Below, piece by piece: positions 1-6,517 of a stretch of DNA of 22,742 bases (positions are counted from its first letter, which is position 1; the number at the start of each line of letters is the position of its first letter). The stretch is taken from NCBI GenBank assembly GCA_021152555.1, contig JAGKVE010000032.1:1-22742 (forward strand), in the 5' to 3' direction. This DNA is from Bacteroidia bacterium. Its GTDB lineage: Bacteria > Bacteroidota > Bacteroidia > Bacteroidales > Paludibacteraceae. Under the pieces are notes generated by a model that was not told where the DNA came from, ran no database searches, and saw only the letters and a list, made by a program, of their open reading frames with translations. The position numbers and the translations under genes were made by a program.

Positions 1-15
1 TTTTTTATAAAAAAG

Positions 16-48
16 TACGCGTGCGCTTGCGTATGTGATTTTTTTTTA
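16..48 (+). terminator. Weak intrinsic terminator candidate for a gene upstream of the window
   Basis: TACGC (16-20) pairs with GCGTA (29-33) around an 8-nt loop, and a T-run follows at 39-47. The stem is only 5-6 bp, so this is a marginal terminator. It would end a + strand gene lying before position 1. The T-run also lies in the spacer of the promoter described at 27-57, so the base composition may have another cause. Confidence 0.3.
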
Positions 49-57
49 GTAACTTTG
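27..57 (+). promoter_or_regulatory. Bacteroidota-type promoter (-33 TTG, -7 TAACTTTG)
   Basis: TAACTTTG at 50-57 matches the Bacteroidota -7 consensus TAnnTTTG exactly. A TTG sits at 27-29, 20 nt upstream, which fits the usual 19-21 nt spacing of the -33 element. Transcription should start near 61-65, giving an untranslated leader of roughly 85-90 nt before the bactofilin ATG. This is the only convincing promoter of this type I found in the window. Confidence 0.65.
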
Positions 58-150
58 CGCCCGATTTGGCGCAGTGTGACAGCTAAACGTCAGAAAAGCC
101 CAAGGACACAATGAAAAGAAAACGAAACTATATAAAAACAAATACAAATT

Positions 151-513
151 ATGGCAAATGAGAAACAACAGGGCGGATTGATGTTCAACGCATTGACCGC
201 AGGGAGCAAGATTGTCGGAAACATAACCGCAGACAGTGATTTCCGTATTGACGGTCTGATAGAAGGCGACTTACAATGTACAGGCAAAGTAGTAATCGGC
301 GAAGCGGGTCGCGTAAAAGGCACTATCAGTTGTCAGAACGCAGAGATATTAGGATTGATGGAAGGCAAGATAACGTGCAGTCAGCAAATGTCATTGCGCG
401 CAAGCGGAAAGATACAGGGTGACGTTCTGACAAAGACACTAATCGTAGAGCCCGGCGCAATATTCAACGGAACCTGCGCGATGGGCGGTGCCAAGGCTGA
501 AGCCGTTAAGTAG
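151..513 (+). CDS. Bactofilin (polymer-forming cytoskeletal protein)
   Basis: This 120-residue protein belongs to the bactofilin family (DUF583). Bactofilins are small beta-helical proteins that polymerise without nucleotide on the inner face of the membrane and help place cell-wall enzymes. The sequence shows the expected periodic beta-helix pattern of short hydrophobic strands separated by glycine turns (for example IDGLIEGDLQCTGKVVIG at about residues 28-45, then VKGTI, ILGLMEGKI and IQGDV). Short polar tails flank a core at about residues 10-110. It has no signal peptide or membrane segment, as expected. The ATG at 151 is preceded by an A-rich leader, usual for Bacteroidota. It is probably transcribed from the promoter at 27-57 together with the DUF1015 gene 32 nt downstream. 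Bactofilins often lie beside an M23 peptidase gene; that position would be outside this window. Confidence 0.9.
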   Translation: MANEKQQGGLMFNALTAGSKIVGNITADSDFRIDGLIEGDLQCTGKVVIGEAGRVKGTISCQNAEILGLMEGKITCSQQMSLRASGKIQGDVLTKTLIVEPGAIFNGTCAMGGAKAEAVK

Positions 514-517
514 TTTA

Positions 518-537
518 GATGTCGCAGACGCGACGTT
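518..537 (+). other. Intergenic hairpin between bactofilin and the DUF1015 gene
   Basis: GTCGC (521-525) pairs perfectly with GCGAC (530-534) around a 4-nt loop, and the stem extends by three weaker pairs to 518-537. It fills most of the 32-nt gap between the two genes. No T-run follows, so it is not a standard intrinsic terminator. It could be an mRNA stability or processing element, or chance. Confidence 0.4.
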
Positions 538-545
538 AAAGAGTT

Positions 546-1823
546 ATGAGAATTAAACCGTTTAGAGGAATCAGGCCACCGAAAGAGTTGGTGGAACAAG
601 TGAGCAGCCGTCCGTACGACGTGCTCAATTCCGAAGAAGCCCGCGCAGAAGCAGCAGGCAACGAAAAAAGCCTGTACCATATCATCAAACCGGAAATAAA
701 CTTTGCGGCAGGTACGGACGAGCACGATGCGCGTGTGTATGATGCAGCCGTGGAACAATTCAAGCTGTTCAAACAAAAAGGCTGGCTGGTTCAGGACAAA
801 GAGGACAAGTACTATGTCTATTCCCAAACTATTCTTGCCGACAATCCTTTATCCGGCGGCAAAGAAAAGACACAGTACGGTTTGGTAGTAGGCGCCTGGG
901 TAGACGACTATTTGGAGGGGCGTATCAAGAAACATGAGCTGACTCGTCGCGACAAAGAAGAAGACAGGATGAAACATGTACGCGTGCTGAACGCAAACAT
1001 GGAGCCCGTGTTCTTCGCCTATCCGCACCGCGACGATCTTGATGCTATTATTGCTAATATAACAAAAGGTGAACCCGAATATGATTTTGTAGCAGCCCCC
1101 GAAGGATTCCGCCATACATTTTGGGTAATCAATGATAAGGCAACTATTGCTCGTATCACAGAGATCTTTGTTGAGATACCGGCAATGTATATCGCAGATG
1201 GACATCATCGTTCTGCCGCCGCTGCAGGCGTTGGAGCGGAAAAACAGAAAGCAACTGGGGACAAGAACGCAGAGTTCAACTTCTTCTTGGCTGTTTGCTT
1301 CCCGGATAATCAGTTGAACATCATCGACTACAACCGTGTGGTAAAAGATCTGAACGGACTGACAGAAAAGGAGTTCTTAGAGGCCATCAAAGCGGACTTT
1401 GATGTTGAATGTTATAATGGTGACGCTTCGCTTAATGAGGTAAAGCCCAAGGCGCTGCATAACTTCAGTCTGTACTTGGGTGGCAAATGGTACTCGCTGA
1501 CGGCTAAAGCCGGCCGTTACGACGATAATGACCCAATAGGTGTATTGGACGTAACAATCTCGAGTAACCTGATTCTCGATAAGATTCTCGGCATCAAGGA
1601 TCTGCGTAGCGACAAACGTATCGATTTCGTGGGTGGTATCCGCGGACTGGGCGAGTTGAAGCGTCGCGTAGATAGCGGCGAGATGAAAGTAGCGCTCGCA
1701 CTCTACCCTGTCACGATGCAGCAGATCATCGATATCGCCGATAGTGGAAACATCATGCCGCCGAAGACGACATGGTTTGAGCCGAAACTGCGCAGCGGAT
1801 TGGTGATTCACGCGCTGGAATAA
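546..1823 (+). CDS. DUF1015 family protein
   Basis: This 425-residue soluble protein matches the DUF1015 family in length and motifs. The N-terminus (IKPFRGIRPPKELVEQVSSRPYDVL) is the family signature, and IADGHHRSAAAA places D218, G219, H220, H221 and R222 in the most conserved block. The function is not firmly established to my knowledge. In many Bacteroidota the family is found near serine biosynthesis genes, but serA and serC are not in this window. The HHR motif resembles the active-site loop of the ParB/sulfiredoxin fold, which includes ADP-dependent serine kinases; that resemblance is my inference. No signal peptide or membrane segment is visible. The ATG at 546 is the natural start. 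It probably shares the bactofilin transcript, and is followed by a 16-bp palindrome. Confidence 0.85.
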   Translation: MRIKPFRGIRPPKELVEQVSSRPYDVLNSEEARAEAAGNEKSLYHIIKPEINFAAGTDEHDARVYDAAVEQFKLFKQKGWLVQDKEDKYYVYSQTILADNPLSGGKEKTQYGLVVGAWVDDYLEGRIKKHELTRRDKEEDRMKHVRVLNANMEPVFFAYPHRDDLDAIIANITKGEPEYDFVAAPEGFRHTFWVINDKATIARITEIFVEIPAMYIADGHHRSAAAAGVGAEKQKATGDKNAEFNFFLAVCFPDNQLNIIDYNRVVKDLNGLTEKEFLEAIKADFDVECYNGDASLNEVKPKALHNFSLYLGGKWYSLTAKAGRYDDNDPIGVLDVTISSNLILDKILGIKDLRSDKRIDFVGGIRGLGELKRRVDSGEMKVALALYPVTMQQIIDIADSGNIMPPKTTWFEPKLRSGLVIHALE

Positions 1824-1833
1824 TAATAATAAA

Positions 1834-1849
1834 TAATAATGCATTATTA
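1834..1849. repeat. 16-bp perfect palindrome in the 47-nt gap before the Ntn hydrolase
   Basis: TAATAATGCATTATTA reads identically on both strands. It lies 11 nt after the DUF1015 stop and 21 nt before the next ATG. The sequence is very AT-rich and sits in a run of TAA/AAT triplets, which makes a chance palindrome more likely. It could be a regulator-binding operator for the downstream gene or a weak transcript-end hairpin. No Bacteroidota-type promoter is visible in this gap. Confidence 0.4.
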
Positions 1850-1870
1850 ACCCTTTAAAAAACAACATTT

Positions 1871-3070
1871 ATGAGAACACATTATTCATTTTTTCATTGG
1901 ATGCCTTTGGCATTTGCAGTGATGGTAGGATTCACAGCAGTTTCCTGCAAAGATGGTGACTTTGACGATAAAGATGTTATCACGAAGAATAAAATTGCGT
2001 ACATTACCGATGCAGACAAACTCGCCATGATACGCTCTATGAAAGACTTAGATGGCGATGGGCGTTTGTATGAAATCCATTACACTGCCGACTACAAATT
2101 AGACCAAGTGCTAAAAGCCAATATTACTGAAACGAATGCTTTATTTCAGTATATAGCTTACCTGCTTTACGACTCCATTCCTACTAAATCCCAGAAAGTG
2201 GCTTTTGGCGCGGGTTGTAGTGCCTTTGCTGTACCTGATGCGGAGAGCATTGACTTCTTGATGGGGCGCAACTATGATTATCGGCATTTTGATAAGACCG
2301 GCACAAGTTATGTACCCACTGCCGCTATTCTCGTGCATACTGCTCCTGCCAATGGAAAGAAATCTATTTCTATGGTTGACGGTTTGAATATGGGATTCCA
2401 ACAAGGATTCTATACAGATGGGAATACAGACTTATCACTTATGATGGGATTGCCATACGCAGCGCTTGATGGTATCAATGAAGATGGTTTTGCTATAGGT
2501 GTTTTGGCACTGAATGAGAAGCAGACTTGTCAGGAAACAGGCCAATCACGTATCAGCACTACTGTTGCTATCCGTATGCTACTTGATCGTGCTTCTACCG
2601 TAAAAGAAGCTGTCAAGATGCTTAAGGGATACGATATGGATATGCGAGGCAACGGTCGCAGCAACTACCATTTCTTTATGGCAGATGCAACAGGCGATTA
2701 TGCTATTGTAGAATACACCATTCCCGATGGTGATACCATACCGAGCGTGATGGAAGTGCTCACCGGCAATGATACGTTGCGGTGTGTAACGAATTTCTAT
2801 GTCTCCCCCACAATGGCAGGCACTACTGACGGTTGGGGGTCTGAACATGGTAAGGCTCGCTACGAGACTATGCGCAATACCCTGCTCGCGAAAAATTACA
2901 CCTTAGACGACTATGAGGCAATGGATTTACTCAAAGCCGTTTCTCAACCACCGACAGCGGAACTCACTTCACAAACCCAATGGTCATCGCTATATAATCT
3001 AACGGAAAAGACCTTAGAACTCGCCATCTTGCGGGAGTATGGGGAAAAATATGAGTTCAAAGTAAAGTAA
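1871..3070 (+). CDS. Lipoprotein of the choloylglycine hydrolase / C45 acyltransferase Ntn-hydrolase superfamily
   Basis: The 399-residue product starts with a lipoprotein signal peptide with lipobox AVSC (Cys26), followed by the acidic stretch KDGDFDD, which resembles surface-export signals of Bacteroidota lipoproteins. The enzyme core begins near GAGCSAF: Cys116 is the likely nucleophile. GRNYDY (Arg133, Asp136) follows at the spacing seen in bile salt hydrolases, then DGINEDG and VTNF, the positions of the active-site asparagines. Family members cleave amide bonds, or transfer acyl groups, on substrates such as bile salts, penicillins or N-acyl homoserine lactones; the substrate cannot be predicted here. 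Autocleavage before Cys116 would leave a lipidated prosegment of about 90 residues. The gene looks more AT-rich than its neighbours, which suggests it may have been acquired separately. Confidence 0.8.
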   Translation: MRTHYSFFHWMPLAFAVMVGFTAVSCKDGDFDDKDVITKNKIAYITDADKLAMIRSMKDLDGDGRLYEIHYTADYKLDQVLKANITETNALFQYIAYLLYDSIPTKSQKVAFGAGCSAFAVPDAESIDFLMGRNYDYRHFDKTGTSYVPTAAILVHTAPANGKKSISMVDGLNMGFQQGFYTDGNTDLSLMMGLPYAALDGINEDGFAIGVLALNEKQTCQETGQSRISTTVAIRMLLDRASTVKEAVKMLKGYDMDMRGNGRSNYHFFMADATGDYAIVEYTIPDGDTIPSVMEVLTGNDTLRCVTNFYVSPTMAGTTDGWGSEHGKARYETMRNTLLAKNYTLDDYEAMDLLKAVSQPPTAELTSQTQWSSLYNLTEKTLELAILREYGEKYEFKVK

Positions 3071-3083
3071 AATATAGTACCCA

Positions 3084-5156
3084 TTGAATAGTAGAGATCC
3101 TTATATATATGTGTGTACGATGATAGTCCTATTTGTAGGGCTATCATCTTGCAGTATTAATCAACGCATCAAGCGTGCGGATAAGAAATTTGCCATCGGG
3201 GAGTATTTCTCTGCGGCAGACATCTACAAACAGTGTTACAGCCAGTTGTCTGCAAAAAAAGACCGTAATCTGAAAGGATACGTAGCATACAAACAAGGCG
3301 AATGCTACCGGCAAATCAATAATCCGCGTGCTGCGAACTGCTATCAAAACGCGTTACGGTGCAAATACCACTTGCAGGATTCCACTATTTTTCTGCACGC
3401 CGGCCAGGTACTTCAATACCAAGGCAAATACAAAGATGCGTCCAAGAGTTACGACTTATATCTGGAGTCTCATCCTGACAACTATGTAGCGCGTGCCGGC
3501 AAGTACGCTTGCCAGAAAATAGACGAATGGAAACGCGAAGGAAGCCGCTACAAGGTATCCGAAGCGCATGAGTTCAACCAGAAACGTACAAGCAATTTTG
3601 CCCCTATGTTCATCGGCAACCAGAGCGATGCGCTGATGTTTACAAGTAACCGTCAAGAGAAGAGCAAAGGCGGCAGTAAGAAGATGAAACGTCCGAGCAA
3701 TGTGACGGGTCAGCAACTGTTTCAGTTATACCAGACCCGTAAGAACGCGGCGGGCGAATGGGACGAGATTGTGTTGGCAGATGGTCTGTACGGCGAGCAG
3801 TCCGAGGAACAAGCGAACGACTCTACAGGCGGCAAACAAGCCGGGACAGCTGAGATGGGCGTTTGCTGTTTCAGCCATGACGGTCGCACGATGTATTTCA
3901 CCTATTCGAAACCTATCAACGGCAAAGACCTGGGTGCAAAAATCTATAAAAGCGAGCGTGCAAGCGGTGAATGGGGCGAGGCACAGGAAGTGAAGTTATT
4001 TGCTGATAGTTCGATAACTGTGGGTCACCCGGCATTGAATGTAACAGGGGACACGCTTTATTTCGTGAGCGACGCGCCCGGCGGCAAAGGCGGCAAAGAC
4101 ATATGGTACGCAGAGTTAGACGGAGATGAATGGGTAAACACACAGCCATTAGAAGGCGTCATCAACACCGAAGCCGATGAGATGTACCCATACGTGCATG
4201 AAGACGGGACACTCTATTTCTCAAGCAACGGACACCCGGGTTACGGAGGTTTAGATATTTTCAAAGCAGAACGCGACACGACATTCAAAGACAGTGTTGT
4301 TTGGGCATTATTTAACATGGGCCCCGCATTCAACGGTATTGGCGATGATTTCGGTATCACATTCGCGGGTAACAGTCAAGACGGATTTTTCTCGTCCAAC
4401 AAAGGCGACAAGAAAGGATTTGACAAGATATACCGGTTTACACTACCGGAGATGGAGTTCATTGCCGAAGGCACGGTGAATGACGAGCAAGGCAATCCTA
4501 TCACGGACGCCCGCCTGCGTATCGTGGGCAGTGACGGAACGAACAGCAAAGTGAATGCACGCCGCGATGGAACATACAAAATCAAGCTCAAACGCGATGT
4601 CAAATATGTGATGCTTGCCAGCGCCCGAGGTTACCTGAACGCTAAAGAGCAATGGAACACATATGATTTGAAGGACAGCAAGACCTATACGATGGATTTT
4701 GCGCTCAGCCCCATCAGCCGTCCTGTGAAGATGGAGAATATCTTCTATGAGTTCGGCCGTTGGGAACTGACAAAAGCATCTGAAGAAGAGATGCTGAAAT
4801 TAGTCAAGTTGCTGAACGACAACCCGAATATCACAATTGAATTGAGCGCACACACCGACTTGAAGGGAAATGAAGAATTCAACCAGGAGTTGTCACAGAA
4901 ACGTGCGCAGAGTTGCTGTGATTTTCTTGTGGCACACGGCATTGAAAAAGAGCGTCTGACGCCAGTAGGCTATGGAAAAAACAAACCGGTTATATGTGAC
5001 AAGGCGCTGAACAAGCAATACCCGTTCATCCCCATGGAGCAAGCCTTAGACGAAACGTTTGTATTAAGTCTTCCGGCTGACAAACAGGAGATTTGCAACC
5101 AGATCAACCGCCGTACAGAATTCAAAGTAGTAAAGACGACCTATAAATTATATTAG
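3084..5156 (+). CDS. porE: PorE-type type IX secretion lipoprotein (TPR, beta-propeller, CRD, OmpA)
   Basis: The architecture is that of PorE, a periplasmic peptidoglycan-binding component of the type IX secretion system: N-terminal TPR-like helices (about 34-150), PD40/WD40-like propeller repeats (about 170-440, with DALMFTSNR, TMYFTYSKP, TLYFVSDAPGG, TLYFSSNGHPG), a carboxypeptidase-regulatory-like domain (about 457-545), and a C-terminal OmpA domain (about 550-690, with HTD, LSQKRA and NRRTEF). At 690 residues it is close to known PorE. The start is uncertain. The ATG at 3120 leaves only 10 residues before the lipobox (LSSC). The TTG at 3084, just after an in-frame stop at 3075, gives a 23-residue lipoprotein signal with Cys23; GTG 3111 is also possible. 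The ATG at 3120 lies inside a strong hairpin. Paralogues with this architecture exist, so the exact name is less sure than the family. Confidence 0.8.
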   Translation: MNSRDPYIYVCTMIVLFVGLSSCSINQRIKRADKKFAIGEYFSAADIYKQCYSQLSAKKDRNLKGYVAYKQGECYRQINNPRAANCYQNALRCKYHLQDSTIFLHAGQVLQYQGKYKDASKSYDLYLESHPDNYVARAGKYACQKIDEWKREGSRYKVSEAHEFNQKRTSNFAPMFIGNQSDALMFTSNRQEKSKGGSKKMKRPSNVTGQQLFQLYQTRKNAAGEWDEIVLADGLYGEQSEEQANDSTGGKQAGTAEMGVCCFSHDGRTMYFTYSKPINGKDLGAKIYKSERASGEWGEAQEVKLFADSSITVGHPALNVTGDTLYFVSDAPGGKGGKDIWYAELDGDEWVNTQPLEGVINTEADEMYPYVHEDGTLYFSSNGHPGYGGLDIFKAERDTTFKDSVVWALFNMGPAFNGIGDDFGITFAGNSQDGFFSSNKGDKKGFDKIYRFTLPEMEFIAEGTVNDEQGNPITDARLRIVGSDGTNSKVNARRDGTYKIKLKRDVKYVMLASARGYLNAKEQWNTYDLKDSKTYTMDFALSPISRPVKMENIFYEFGRWELTKASEEEMLKLVKLLNDNPNITIELSAHTDLKGNEEFNQELSQKRAQSCCDFLVAHGIEKERLTPVGYGKNKPVICDKALNKQYPFIPMEQALDETFVLSLPADKQEICNQINRRTEFKVVKTTYKLY
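3119..3148 (+). promoter_or_regulatory. 13-bp hairpin over the 5' end of porE
   Basis: GATGATAGTCCTA (3119-3131) pairs with TAGGGCTATCATC (3136-3148) around the loop TTTG. All 13 positions pair, one of them a T-G wobble. The hairpin contains the ATG at 3120 and the codons for the hydrophobic part of the porE signal peptide. It would hide that ATG from ribosomes, which supports initiation upstream at TTG 3084 or GTG 3111. No T-run follows, so it is not a classic terminator. It may be a decayed terminator of the preceding gene or a control element for porE translation. Confidence 0.7.
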
Positions 5157-5177
5157 TCGTTAGAAAATAGAGATTTT

Positions 5178-5972
5178 ATGAAACAATATTTAGATTTATG
5201 CAGGCGAGTGCTGGCAGAAGGCACAGAGAAACATGACCGCACAGGAACAGGAACGATCTCCGCTTTCGGTCACCAGATGCGATTCAAGATGGCGGACGGT
5301 TTTCCGCTGTTGACTACAAAAAAACTGCACTTGAAGTCAATCATTTATGAATTGTTGTGGTTCTTGCAGGGCGACACAAATGTAAAGTACTTGCAGGAAC
5401 ACGGCGTACGTATTTGGAATGAATGGGCGGATGAAAATGGCGAGTTAGGCCCTGTTTACGGGCATCAGTGGCGCAGTTGGCCTGATTACAACGGCGGCAC
5501 AATAGACCAAATTGCCAATATTGTAGAGATGATTAAGAAGAATCCCGACAGCCGACGCATGATGGTAAGTGCATGGAATGTAGCGGAAGTAGATAAGATG
5601 GCATTGCCACCATGCCACTGCCTATTCCAATTCTATGTAGCAGACGGCAAATTGAGCTTGCAATTATACCAACGTAGCGCAGACATTTTCCTCGGAGTGC
5701 CGTTTAATATTGCCAGTTATGCACTATTACTGCAGATGATGGCTCAGGTGACCGGATTAGAGTGCGGCGATTTTGTGCATACCCTCGGCGACGCACATAT
5801 TTATCTGAACCATCTGGACCAAGTCAAACTACAACTGACCCGCGAGCCAAGAGCACTGCCAAAGATGCTTATCAACCCTGAAGTAAAAGACCTCTTTAGT
5901 TTCCATTATGAAGATTTCCAATTGGAAGGCTACGACCCACACCCGCATATAGCAGGAGTGGTCAGCGTATAG
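5178..5972 (+). CDS. thyA: Thymidylate synthase
   Basis: ThyA methylates dUMP to dTMP with methylene-tetrahydrofolate and releases dihydrofolate. The protein has 264 residues, the same as E. coli ThyA, and key residues fall at the same numbers: Arg126-Arg127 (SRRMM), the nucleophile Cys146 (PPCHC), Arg166 and Asp169 (QRSAD), and Asn177 (VPFN). The ATG at 5178 follows an A/T-rich 21-nt gap after porE. folA follows 41 nt downstream and regenerates tetrahydrofolate, a common pairing. Nothing in the sequence is unusual. Confidence 0.98.
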   Translation: MKQYLDLCRRVLAEGTEKHDRTGTGTISAFGHQMRFKMADGFPLLTTKKLHLKSIIYELLWFLQGDTNVKYLQEHGVRIWNEWADENGELGPVYGHQWRSWPDYNGGTIDQIANIVEMIKKNPDSRRMMVSAWNVAEVDKMALPPCHCLFQFYVADGKLSLQLYQRSADIFLGVPFNIASYALLLQMMAQVTGLECGDFVHTLGDAHIYLNHLDQVKLQLTREPRALPKMLINPEVKDLFSFHYEDFQLEGYDPHPHIAGVVSV

Positions 5973-6013
5973 CCATTCACCATTGGGGTATTTACCATTT
6001 ATTCATTTAGTTT

Positions 6014-6517
6014 ATGATTTCGATAATAGTAGCTATAGCAGAAAATTACGCAATCGGCAAAAAAGGCGATTTGCTGTGCCACATGCCGGCGGATTTGAAA
6101 CATTTCAAAGAGATAACAAGCGGCAAGACGGTGATGATGGGCGAACGGACGTTCTATTCGTTGCCCAAACATCCACTCCCTAACAGACGAAATATTGTGC
6201 TGACCGATGTGCACGGTAAGACGTTTGAAGGGGCAGAAGCGGTATACTCGATAGAGGAGTTAGTGAAAAGTATAAAGCCGAAAACTAACAGCCAAGAGGA
6301 AGAAGCATTCGTTATTGGCGGCGGAATGGTGTACCGGCAGATGATGCCGTTAGCAGACAAACTGTATATCACGCATATTCACCATAGCTGGGAAGATGCC
6401 GATACATTCTTCCCCGAGATTAAAGAAAGCGAATGGAAACTGCTGCATGCAGAGAAACATTACGCGGATGAAAAAAACCCTTATGATTTTACATTTGCAG
6501 AGTATGGCAGACGATAA
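6014..6517 (+). CDS. folA: Dihydrofolate reductase
   Basis: FolA reduces dihydrofolate to tetrahydrofolate with NADPH and is the target of trimethoprim. The 167-residue protein has the expected ISIIVAIAENYAIG start, the catalytic Asp27 in MPADL, the cofactor-binding GKTVMMGERTFYSLP segment, LPNRRNIVL, and FVIGGGMVYRQMM. Position 22, a tryptophan in E. coli, is a cysteine here (LLCHMPADL). Its last 14 nt overlap the start of ettA, so the two are probably translationally coupled. It follows thyA, whose by-product it recycles. Confidence 0.97.
   Translation: MISIIVAIAENYAIGKKGDLLCHMPADLKHFKEITSGKTVMMGERTFYSLPKHPLPNRRNIVLTDVHGKTFEGAEAVYSIEELVKSIKPKTNSQEEEAFVIGGGMVYRQMMPLADKLYITHIHHSWEDADTFFPEIKESEWKLLHAEKHYADEKNPYDFTFAEYGRR

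Noticed and set aside
6396..6503. Upstream extension of the ettA frame
   Set aside because: It lies inside folA and does not resemble the EttA N-terminus; the ATG at 6504 gives the usual length.
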